Positions 54,775-64,000 of a DNA stretch of 64,000 nucleotides are shown in pieces. The notes under the pieces were generated by a model. That model saw nothing but the letters and a program-made list of their open reading frames with translations, ran no database searches and had not been told where the DNA came from. The position numbers were made by a program, and so were the translations under genes. This DNA comes from Brachionus manjavacas (taxonomy: Eukaryota > Rotifera > Eurotatoria > Ploima > Brachionidae). The stretch covers positions 7,998,001 through 8,062,000 of the forward strand of contig JAHQIY010000002.1 in the NCBI GenBank assembly GCA_019054805.1, in the 5' to 3' direction. Each line of letters opens with the position of its first letter. Position 1 is the first letter of the stretch.

Positions 54775-57040
54775 AAAATAAAAAAAATTAAAAAAAAATT
54801 GATAAATTATTCATTAGATCAAAGTATATATTCAATCGTTGAAAAACTGGTTCTGGTCGGTTTCGTGAACCATAGTTCACTTATTATTCGAAAAATTTTT
54901 GTTCTCAGGTTTTGTGAACTATCGGTTCACTCTTTTCAGTATAAAATAATAAAAATTAAAGTAAATCAAAATTAATTTTTCACCCATCAAGTGTTTGACT
55001 TTGGAGAACAAAGATTCATCTATCTCTTAATTAATCCAATAAGCTCATATTCTAAAACACTTACTGTTACCAGAACTCAGGTTAGAACTCAAATTTTATT
55101 TAAAATAAAAAAAACTTATTATTTCATTCATGAGTTACTCAAATTGTGAATCGATTGGAATAGTCTATATTATTAAATGTAAGAAATTTAAATTATTTTA
55201 TATAGTTGAATCATCTAGAAAAGCAAATATAAGTATATTAGATAATTAATATTACAATTCTCGATGCAGTAGCCTCTGTGTCAGATCGGAGCCGTTGCTT
55301 TTAAAGGAACATGGAAAGGAGATGAGCGCCTCCCAATAATCCACTAGGATAGAATAGGGACAATTATAAATTATTATATTACAATTAGGAAATTGAAAAA
55401 GGATATTAGAAAATCTCAAAGTAATTTTAATTAATGTTAAGAAATGTCTATTAATTTAAAAAAAAATAAATCATGTTGAAGATGATTTTTCATTCTTTAT
55501 GTTTAAATCTGACCTGAGCCAAGACATTGTTCGAAAATCAACTAAAACTGATCTTATAAACTTTTTCTTAAAATTTAATATACCAATTAAGAACAAAAAA
55601 ATTCCTAAAATTAAAACTATAAAATCTTTAAGTTTCTCATATATTATTTTTATATTTTTTGTTAGCTTTGATTAAGTTTTAGACTGTTTGGCTTTTTCTT
55701 CATCTTTAATCAAAATTAGATCAGCACAAATCTTGACAAAACTTCCTCTTTCATCAATATATTTTACACTCAAACGTTTTATATTAAGATAGAAAAGCAG
55801 AGTTTTAAATATTCAAGTAACGATCCGTTAAAATTTAAATGCTATTGAAAAAAATTAAAATTGTAGAACTGTAGAATTGTAGCCTATAATTCTAGCTTCT
55901 AATGTTGAATTAAAAGCATTTAAATCTAAATGTTTTACTAAAATATTTACTAACCCGATAATTGCAAATGATTGATATGCTTAAAAGAACTGAAAAACTC
56001 TTAAAACTTCAAAAGCGATTTCCCGTTCACTTTTATATCCGTTCGAAATTTTTATTTGGTTCTAAAACAGGTATTAAATTTAATAACGGGTGTCCAATTA
56101 AGCTTGATAAGAATTAAAAAAAAAATATGAAAGGAATGCTTGTTTCGGATGAAATATAACAAATATTTAATGATGAATAATAACAAATATGAAATATTTG
56201 AAATTTCGTCGATCTGACAACCAGGTCACAAGGAACCCTGGTGACCTTGATTGCCAGTCAACCCTAAAAATGTCCCCGAGATTTTAATTTTTAACCTATA
56301 TAATTTTATATATCAGTGAAAAGAAAATTTTATTAGCTCTCTAATGACGCCAAGATAAAATTTTTCCGATGCATTGTTCAAAAGATATTATCAAAAGCAT
56401 CCAATAATCGCTAAAATTATATTTAGCTCAAAAAGAGGCGTTTTGGTGAATAAAATGTAATTTCTTTTGAACAGAATAATATTTTTACCAAATTTAGTAT
56501 GATTATAGTAAATACTCAATTTTACACAAAAACTTTGAAAAATATACTTCTTGAAAATTTAAGACACTCCATTAGCATTTTATAACTAAAAGTGTTTGTC
56601 TTTACAAATAATTATCCTGTTTCAAAAATACTTGGACTTAGAAGATGATTATACACTTTATAAATAGCTAAATGAATCAAGTTAAAGATTTTATGTTATA
56701 TTAGTCACAAGTAAAATAACTTCATTAAATTTTGCACTTGAAAGTTGTCTTTTTAACTCAATTCTAAAATAATTTGAATTTGAATTTTAAACCACTAACA
56801 CATCAATTAAAAGTAAAAAAAAAAAATTATTTAAAAAAATAATTTTAAAACCAGTTAAAAAAAATTATTGGGTTATATTAGTTACTAGTATTTCCAAAAG
56901 TTTGAATTCGAAAAATGAAGTTTTAATTTAGTTTAACAATATATTTTTTAGTTTATTGAAAAATTATTTGTTACTATAAAAGACACTACAAATTCCTATT
57001 TTACGAAGTCTTGAATCGAATGATTCAAATTAATTTAAAA
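54775..57040. other. AT-rich spacer, no gene seen
   Basis: GTTCACTT/GTGAACTATCGG inverted words at 54866-54930 suggest a decayed hAT-like end. A GC-richer block at 55262-55370 (GATGCAGTAGCCTCTGTGTC...) followed by an ATTATATTACAATTA run resembles a LINE tail but matches no other copy here. The rest holds nothing I can support. Confidence 0.4.
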
Positions 57041-57051
57041 CTACTTTGAAA

Positions 57052-57260
57052 AATGGGTAAGCCGAAACCAAAATCCTTGAGAAAGCTAGATATTGAGTAC
57101 TTTAAGATAGAGAAGTCAAATCAGGAAATTACTGAAATTTTGACTCGGAAAGTGTCAGAATGAACTTTTCAAGGTGGACAAAGAAATTTAGAAACTTTGG
57201 TAAATTTCAACACAATGTATTGCCTGGACGTCCCATTGCTGCTTCTAATCATATGAATAA
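57052..57260 (+). pseudogene. Tc1/mariner transposase N-terminal fragment
   Basis: MGKPKPKSLRKLDIEYFKIE, then KSNQEITEILTRKVSE, a stop, then TFQRWTKKFRNFGKF and LPGRPIAAS. This is the helix-turn-helix layout of Tc1-like transposases (S-x-x-E-I-A-x-x-L...S-x-x-T-V-x-R-W...G-R-P). The DDE catalytic part is absent, and the following sequence is unrelated. Confidence 0.6.
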
Positions 57261-57479
57261 AAACAAAGTTACGACTAGTAAAAACTTTTTCAAAAATAAC
57301 TTAACAATTTTTGGTTCGTATTATGAAACAACAGGCAAACATAGAAAAACCTCCGGGTGCTATTACAAATTATCTTGAAGTAGTTTGTAATATTTCAACA
57401 GAGGACTGCAAAGATTTTTGAAATTTTGAAGAAGAAAGAATTTTAATCTATTTTAATTTATTTTGATTATTTTCTAAAA

Positions 57480-60400
57480 AATTTTAAAAACAATGGTGTG
57501 GTATCATTCTTTAAATATCACAGAAAAAGTCAATTCGAAGCTTTTAAATAAAAAGCTAAAAAGGGGAAGCCCAGGAATATTAATAATGGAGGCCGGTGAA
57601 TTTCCACCCGAGAACCAAGAGCCCTGTAAATCTCAAGCATCTGCTCTTGTGGAAAGATCAAATGAAATTGACACGGATGAAAATTTTAACTAGATCCAAT
57701 ATCAGTAAACAAAGCTGGACCATCGGATAACCAAATCACGACAGGAAACCGAAAGCTCTCATTATCAAAATCATTTGAAAATCTTTCGTTTGGTGATGAT
57801 CAGGAGTGGTCAAGCAAAATTAGCAAGAAAAATCGCCTCGATCTAATAAATAGGATCGCAGGTGACTTTCTTGCTAATCAACATAAAGTAATTTTAGAAA
57901 TTTTTTTTTAAAAATAAAAAATTTATTAACAATATGATAAGTCTGACATCTAAAATGGTTTTAAAAAAAGGAGAAAAGAAATTTGGTAAAAAAGCACATA
58001 CAGGACTGATTGTAACTGGAGATTTTAATAATCCTGATATCGATTGGGCTGATCTAGGAGGTATTTGTAGAAACAAAGGAAGAGCTTCAAGTCTAGAATT
58101 CCTCGAAACAATTAACTCAAACTTTTTAATTCAACCAGTCCAAGATTTTACATTTTTAAACAGTATTCTCGACCTCGTACTCATTGACGATCCCAATCGA
58201 ATTGATTCCGTTCACGTTGGACCTCCATTCAGCGCATCAAAAAAGGATCATTTACATTCAACACTTCATTGGGAGTATCAATTGATTGAACCGACTAATA
58301 CAACTATCAAAAAAGCATCGAGAACAGTGTTCAGTAAAAGTAATTATCTAAAGTTCAACACATTTTTAAATGATATAGACTGGGTTACAGAATTTAACAA
58401 TCTTGATCCAAATCAAATGTACGAATTATTTTTAATCAAATACAACATAGGGGTTTCTGAATTCAAAATTATTTTTTAGCGAAAAGAGAAAAACTACAAA
58501 ACCAAAGCCAAAATGGCTCACTTCTGATATCAAACAACTAACTAAAGCAAAATACAAATTATGGAATCAAATTAGATCAATTTTAAAGAGCAAACCTGTT
58601 CTTAATGATCTGAAAGACCAGTATAAAAGAATTACTAAAGAAACCAAAATTCAGGTTAAAAAAGCTTTAATAGTTTTGAAAAAACAATAATTCGAAAAGC
58701 GAAAAGTAATCCAAAACTACTTTATGATTACATAAATGAACAAAAAAATGCAAAGACTCAATTCGATCATTGACAAGTGATACAGGTGAAGTGATTGTTG
58801 ATATACTGGAAAAAGCCAATTGTCTGAATGCTCAATTATATAAAGTTTTCGACTACCACAATGCAAAATTAGTCGATTTAACACTACCAAGTCAAACTGA
58901 AAATTATTGCTATTTTGATGAACAGGTTTTTTCAAAAATAAAGGTGAGTGATGAGCTTTCAAAATTAAATGTACACAAATCAATGGGAGGAGATGGTGTC
59001 AGACCATACGTTTTGAATAAATGCGCATCAAGTTGCTAAAAATACTATCATTAATATTAATCAAGTCCTTCAAAACTGGTGTTGTTAAATGGAAAGAATC
59101 CGACATATCGCTAATCCCCAAATCAGGTAAAAAAATTGACCCATCCAATTATAGACCAATCGCCCTCACTTCCGTAACTTGCAAAATAATGGAACGTCAA
59201 ATAAAAAACACTATGATGAATCACCAATTTAATAACAATCTAATCACCAAACAACAGCATGGATTTGTGAAGTCTAAATCTTGCGTTAAAAATCTAATTG
59301 AAACACTTGACTATATAACTGAGACTCTCAATCGTGGTTTTGCGGCTATTATAATATTTTTGGATTTGCCAAAGCCTTTGACAAAGTAAATCACGCACAA
59401 CTTATATACAAACTAAGTAGAATAGGCTTCAAAGGTGAATTAATTAAATGGCTAACAAACTGGTTAACTGAGAGAAAACAAAGAGTAATGATCGAAAATG
59501 AATACTCAGAATGGCTTGACGTCCTTTCTGGGGTGGCACAAGGAAGTGTTTTAGGACCCATACTTTTTGTGATTTTCATCAACGACATGCCAAACGTAAC
59601 CCAAAGTATTTGTAAGCTCTTCGCAGATGACAGTAAACTATTTAGAGCAATTAGAAACTCAACCGACTCTGCCTTAGTCCAAAATGATTTAGACGCCCTT
59701 GTCAAATGGTCAAAAGATTGGAACATGCTTTTTAATACTGAGAAATGTAAGATAATGTATATAGGTAACGGTAAAGGAAAACATAAAATAAATTTTACAA
59801 ACTATACATGTGAAATAGAGGATATAAAAACTGGAATAAGACACGCGCTAAAAGAAACAACTATTGAAAATGACCTAGGAATCTTAATCTCAAACGATCT
59901 AAAAATGTGCGAGCACTCAAAAAGGCAGGTTCAAAAGCAAACTCTGTACTTGGTCAACTAAAAAGAACAATTAAAAAGTGGGATGAAGCAACACTCAAGA
60001 CTCTGTATACATCTTTTATAAGACCGCATTTAGAATATGCATCTGCAGCTTGCTCACCATATCGTCAAAAAGATACCAAGATACTAGAACAGGTTCAAAG
60101 AAGGTCAACAAAACTTCTTTATGAATTAAGACATCTGCCTTATCTCAATGATTACAAAAGTTTGAGCTTACAACCTTAAAAGAGAGAAGAGAAAGAGGAG
60201 GCGCAATTCAATTCTTCAAAATAGAAACAAAAATAAACGTAATTGATTGGTATGATCCTAATAGTATTGCACACTCTGTTTTTGATGATGGTCCAGAAAA
60301 TAATATAAGAGGTAAAAAAAATAGATTCATGAGACGAATTACGAAAAATTGTGACCAAAGAGAGTTCTTTTTCTCGAACAGAATAGTACCGATTTGGAAT

Positions 60401-60576
60401 AATCTACCAATTGAAACTACAAATGTAACCAATGTTAACCTATTCAAGAACAACTACGACAAATTAAAGAAGCATAATAAATGAAATTTATAGCACATCT
60501 GCCATAGAGTGGTATCTATTGTTATCATTCTTTGCAGGAAACTTCGATTCCTGTTGCAGTTATTATTATTATTATG
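57480..60576 (+). mobile_element. LINE (family B-like) with endonuclease and reverse transcriptase, frameshifted
   Basis: The most complete retroelement in the window. The endonuclease end is at 57934-58479: GLIVTGDFNNPDIDW, then FLNSILDLVLIDDPNRI and KKDHLHSTLHW (GDFN and S/K-DH motifs of the AP-like endonuclease). RT follows in several frames: SDISLIPKSGKKIDPSNYRP at 59098-59155, QQHGFVKSKSC, FLDL...KAFDKVNH across a frameshift at about 59370, GVAQGSVLGPILFVIFINDM at 59531-59590, LFADDSKLF near 59620-59643, and the thumb DEATLKTLYTSFIRPHLEYA. It ends with LKERRERGGAIQFFKI and FFSNRIVPIWNNLP to the stop at 60481-60483. The 3' UTR has a CAGGAA...TTCCTG stem-loop and a TTATTATTATTATT tail. The 67-codon frame at 57493-57693 may be a relic of ORF1. 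At least four frameshifts make it inactive. Confidence 0.9.
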
Positions 60577-60587
60577 TGATAATTAAA

Positions 60588-61253
60588 ACTTATGTAAGTA
60601 TAAATAAAATTTAGTTAAAAATGCCTAAAAAATCAAAATATAATCAATCTCGTGTTTGTAACCCTGGAGTTTTCGGCCAAAAAAAATTTATTAGTAGTAG
60701 TAGTAGTATAAATGCTGTGGTAAATTTAGGTCTCCAAGCAGTGGCGCACATAGACGCCCCACTTTAACAGCCAATTGCCTTACGTAGGCACAATAGAGGG
60801 TCCTGCAGGTATCTATGGTCCAATATCTAAATGATCTTTTCATTTGGCCGAGAATTCCTGTAGCTCTGTTCACTTGATTTTTAATGTGAATAGAAAATTT
60901 CAAGTTACGTGAAAACGTGACGCCCAGATCCTTTTCTGTGTCGACGAAAGCTAGTGCGCTCCTGGACTCGTCATCCCCCATCAGTAGATCGGATTGGGCG
61001 TTAATTTTCCTGCCGGACCTACTGAATTCCATCTCCTTGCATTTGCTCACGTTGAAGAGCATACGCCACGTGTTTGACCACTCGGAAAGCGCGTCGAGGT
61101 CATGTTACAGTGTGGATAGGTCAATGGTGCTGCGTATTGTGGCAATCAGTTTGCTGTCATCGGCTATCTTCATTTTCTTCATCTTCAATAAATTTTTTTA
61201 TTGTTCTTTAATATTTTGTTTTTTAGGCATTTTTAACTAAATTTTATTTATAC
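60588..61253. repeat. Inverted-repeat unit enclosing a minus-strand LINE piece
   Basis: The left arm CTTATGTAAGTATAAATAAA and TTTAGTTAAAAATGCCTAAA (60594-60633) is mirrored at 61211-61253 (TTTTTTAGGCATTTTTAACT and so on). Both arms, read inward, open with ATGCCTAAAAAA and end in AAATTTATT just outside the LINE (60680-60689 and 61190-61200). It may be a foldback element or a host inverted repeat with the LINE inside. Confidence 0.6.
60687..61195 (-). mobile_element. LINE reverse-transcriptase fragment with TAC-repeat tail
   Basis: The minus strand reads ADDSKLIATIRSTIDLSTL (ADD box), DLDALSEWSNTWRMLFNVSK, CKEMEFSRSGRKI, DTEKDLGVTFSRNLKFSIHI and QVNRATGILGQMKRSFRYWT, standard RT palm/thumb text, then CACAGCATTTATACTACTAC with further CTA units. 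It is 5'-truncated at the ADD motif. Confidence 0.8.
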
Positions 61254-61371
61254 TTGGATAAGTTATTAGTAAAATTTAAGAAAAAAAATCAATAGAATAT
61301 AAATATACAAATTTGTAAGTTATCACATGATTTGAAGACATTTTTCAAGAAAAATAAATCAATTAAATAAA

Positions 61372-61412
61372 AATAGTAAAACCATAGAACTGTTCAGAAT
61401 TTTGTCTATATT
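61372..61412 (+). repeat. Short dispersed repeat (other copy about 40238-40276)
   Basis: GTAAAACCATAGA(A/T)C(T/C)GTTC(A)(G/A)AATTTTGTCTA is present in both places and is followed by loosely similar sequence with a TGATC...CGGAG/CCGAG stretch. In the cadherin intron it sits just upstream (5' side) of the minus-strand LINE. Confidence 0.55.
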
Positions 61413-62127
61413 TAAAAGAAAAAAAACAAAAAAACGGGTCATAATTGATCCTTCGGAGGAGATACGATTTAAACCAGAAAAAACACATTTTTTTCCTTTT
61501 TTTAGCCAACTAAAACCGCCACACCCTTTTTTTTCTAAATTACATTAGAGAATTTTATGCTCTTTCAGAATATATATACTTTTTTAGTATATTTTAGTTT
61601 TATCTTTAAGATTTTGAGTCTTAAAGAACAACAACTTTTTAAAGGGTTTGCTATTTTTGGAACCCCGGGTGTAAAAAATTTTTTTTTGCCCCCTTCAAAA
61701 AAATTTATTTTTTGGGGTTTTTGAGGACGTAGATTACGAATTTTGAGTCAAAAATGTGAAATTAACAAGAGTTTTTAGGACTAGAGTAAGTGCTCGAGGA
61801 TTTGGGACTAGAATTATTGCATGAGTTGTTAAATCTGAGAATTGGACTAGTTATTTTTGGACTGGGATTTTTTTTTGATTTTTTGTTGTTGGTGTCGAAG
61901 GTTCAGCATCCTTTTATGAGTTGTCAGCAACGTTAGCAATCTTTTTATAAAAATTAACATTTATCAAATTAAGTCGGTCAATGAAAGCATGTTTCGAAAT
62001 GATAAATAACAATTATCAACATGAAAAAACACTTCTCAACCTCCTTACAAATTAAAAATCACAGGAAAAAAAAACAGCTCCACCTATCTAGTTATTTTTT
62101 GTAAGTTAAAATGAATAATTAATAGAA

Positions 62128-62655
62128 AAAACTACAAGCAATTCAGAATACAGCAGTAAGATCTATCCTTAAGTTAAAATATGATACTCCCTCCAACATC
62201 GTGCAACATGAAGCTTTTAATAAACTAAAATTACTAACAGTCTCGAATCGTCTTTTTGAGTTGAGCGAGAAATATGCTGGGACAGGACTGAGTCATTCTA
62301 TTCCATTGGTTGAAAGACTGGTGAAAGAATACAAAGAAGGTTTCGAATCAAGATATATTGAATACCCAACTCCATTGTGTAATTGCTACCTTACTATTTC
62401 TTCTTTTTTTCCTGAAACTTGAACTATTTAAACATGTGCCACATGAAACAATCTTTTCCAATTTATGTCTTTTCAACTTTAATTTTTTTTAGCTTATTTA
62501 CTCTATTTTGATTCTTTTTTTTTTTTTTTTTTTTTATCTAATTTTATTTACTTTAATTTTTTTTTTTTTTTATTTTTTTTTTTTTATTTTTAATTTATTC
62601 TGAAGGAGCTTTAGCTCGGTACAGAAAACAAATAAATAATAAATAAAATAAAAAT
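62128..62655 (+). mobile_element. LINE family A, 5'-truncated copy
   Basis: Starts AAAAAACTACAAGCAATTCA, reads NTAVRSILKLKYD, then the frame at 62201-62422 (KLLTVSNRLFELSEKYAGT, FESRYIEYPTPL) nearly identical to 2070-2297. 3' UTR, stem-loop GAGC-TTTA-GCTC at 62606-62617 and AAATAAATAATAAATAAAA tail are all present. Low divergence from the 1.6-2.5 kb copy implies recent activity of the family. Confidence 0.9.
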
Positions 62656-63111
62656 AAATAATCAAAATCTTTTATACTACATATCATGCAAAAATTAAAT
62701 CTCTTTAATGTACGATTTCTTAATATTTCCTATATTCGAATTTAAATATTCGAAATTATTTAATAGAAAACAATTTCTAATTTGTTTTATAATGTTTCTT
62801 TTAAATTTTATAATTTTACTTCATCACCAGAGTTGTCGCTAAACGAAATAAATAATAACACTGATAATAAAATTAGCACTATTTTCTTTTGATATTTTTT
62901 TTACATTAGAACCATTTGAAAATAATTTACACAAGGCATTCACTAAAGTTATATTGTAAATTTACTCAGATGAAAAAAAAAGTGCGACATGAAGACACGG
63001 GTCTTAACATGATAAAATATCATATAATATTTAATTTGGGGGAGGGGAGCGTCGGGTCTACCTTATTGGAATAAAAAGACAATGTTTTAGAATAATTCTT
63101 AATCAATAAAA

Positions 63112-63117
63112 TTTATT
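63112..63117 (-). terminator. Polyadenylation signal of the Sp-type gene
   Basis: AATAAA on the minus strand, about 80 bp after the stop codon at 63199-63197. Confidence 0.6.
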
Positions 63118-63196
63118 TTACAGGAGAGATACAGTTTTGAACATAAAAAAATATTTAACACTCAACAAATTAAACTAATCTGAATATTTAGACGAG

Positions 63197-64000
63197 TCAG
63201 TTGGCAAACTCTTGATTTTGTTCGCATAAAACCTGTTGCTGCAAGGACGCTATGGATATTTGGCTTGAATCGAGGACAGCGAGATGTCCGCCGACAGTGC
63301 CGGGGGTAGCCTTAGTACCCGACTTTGAATGGACCAGCAAATGCTTGCCGAGATGATCGCTGCGCAAAAACCGCTTCTTGCAAACATTGCAGACAAAATT
63401 TCTGTCGTCATTGTGAATTCGCTTGTGACGCTTGAGCTCGTCCGACCTGGTAAAGCTCTTAGTGCAATTGTTAAAATCGCACACATACGGCCTGTAGTTG
63501 TCGTGTCCGCGTAAGTGAGCACGCAAGTGCGACGTCTTGTTGTATTCTTTGGCGCATTTGTGGCATTTGTGGGTCCGCCGCTTGTTCGCCTCTTCCTTGC
63601 AGCCGTTCTTTTTGAACTCCACACAATTCGGACAGTCACAGGCCTTGCGCTTCAGCTTTTTGAATCCGTCATCTGTCTGAGAAAACTCTTGGAACTGTCC
63701 GGTCTGTTCATTGTTAATTATGATCCATTGCTGATCCGAGTTTTGAATTATCTGCAGCGTTTGATACGGATCGCTTTGAGACGCCGGCTGAATGTTGGCC
63801 AATTTTTTGTTGCTTTTAATTGACGCCGGCTTAACAGCCTTCTTGTCGCTTTTTTCCTTGTTTTCGGCAAGACTATTTTGTTGTTGTTGTTGGAGTAGCA
63901 CCGTTTGATCTTGCTCTTGTTCATTCTCGGTCTTGAGAGATTCTTGCGACTGGCTCATGAACGAAGCCAAGTCTTGGCTAATGTCAAGCTGGTTTGTTTG
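63197..64000 (-). CDS. Sp-type zinc-finger transcription factor, 5' end beyond the window
   Basis: The frame is open from the right edge (QTNQLDISQDLASFMSQSQE) to the stop at 63199-63197, so the N-terminus and true start are outside. A Gln-rich region is followed by the buttonhead box CDCPNC (about 63640) and three C2H2 fingers (63565-63329). DNA-contact segments KTSHLRA, RSDELKR and RSDHLGK match Sp1-family proteins, which bind GC boxes (GGGGCGGGG). Btd box plus fingers separates Sp proteins from KLFs, which lack the box. Oddities: finger 1 is C-x2-C where Sp proteins have C-x4-C, and the linkers (DNYRPY, NDDRNF) lack the usual TGE(R/K)P. About 43 residues follow the last finger. Nuclear regulator; whether it belongs to the Sp1-4 or Sp5/Sp6-9 group is not decided. 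Confidence 0.92.
   Translation of the reverse strand, partial: QTNQLDISQDLASFMSQSQESLKTENEQEQDQTVLLQQQQQNSLAENKEKSDKKAVKPASIKSNKKLANIQPASQSDPYQTLQIIQNSDQQWIIINNEQTGQFQEFSQTDDGFKKLKRKACDCPNCVEFKKNGCKEEANKRRTHKCHKCAKEYNKTSHLRAHLRGHDNYRPYVCDFNNCTKSFTRSDELKRHKRIHNDDRNFVCNVCKKRFLRSDHLGKHLLVHSKSGTKATPGTVGGHLAVLDSSQISIASLQQQVLCEQNQEFAN

Noticed and set aside
57493-57693. Independent small gene (MVWYHSLNITEK...)
   Set aside because: It lies in the 5' part of a LINE on the same strand; more likely an ORF1 remnant than a host gene.

Overview
The window reads as nuclear DNA from an AT-rich invertebrate. It has spliced protein genes with AATAAA polyadenylation signals, and animal-only regulators: a Hunchback-type zinc-finger protein, an Sp-type zinc-finger protein with a Btd box, and a protocadherin-like cadherin. 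It also has a double-cystatin secreted protein, a divergent 7TM receptor, a chymotrypsin-like protease and many decayed LINEs and DNA transposons. Short introns (47-137 bp) beside a few kb-scale ones, low GC and the receptor style would fit a monogonont rotifer such as Brachionus. That placement is an inference; the sequence does not prove it. There are no bacterial operons, CRISPR arrays or convincing tRNA/rRNA genes.

Layout: 1-2.5 kb holds a 14-bp tandem repeat, a hAT transposase relic and a LINE 3' piece. 3-4.5 kb holds a three-exon secreted poly-aspartate protein. 6-9.4 kb holds LINE and MITE debris, a partial serine protease (minus strand) and a chimeric locus carrying an inverted, broken copy of the poly-Asp exon. 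12.4-14.3 kb is a GC-rich island with the single-coding-exon hunchback gene. 14.4-20.2 kb is LINE debris, including a LINE split by a hAT element with intact target duplications. 21.6-22.4 kb is the double-cystatin gene. 23.9-28.1 kb is LINE debris, a second hAT insertion that carries a gag-like segment, and a dispersed repeat. 35.7-42.8 kb is a six-exon cadherin gene with a LINE in its fourth intron. 43-48 kb contains the second copy of the dispersed repeat, a 736-bp foldback element and LINE tails. 49.3 kb is an inverted, hairpin-forming fragment of the receptor gene that lies at 50.8-53.1 kb. 53.6-54.3 kb is another long-inverted-repeat element. 57.5-60.6 kb is the most complete LINE (endonuclease plus reverse transcriptase). 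63.2-64 kb is the 3' part of the Sp-type gene, which runs off the right edge.

The host genes are not an operon or pathway; they are independent genes separated by transposon-rich spacer. The two transcription-factor genes and the large cadherin exon are clearly richer in G+C than their surroundings, whereas the receptor gene is as AT-rich as the spacer. The most interesting material is in the repeats: LINE families whose 3' ends share small stem-loops with conserved stems and variable loops, nested insertions that can be dated by exact 8-bp target duplications, and a palindromic gene fragment that could produce double-stranded RNA matching a neighbouring gene. I ran no searches; all family calls come from reading motifs.
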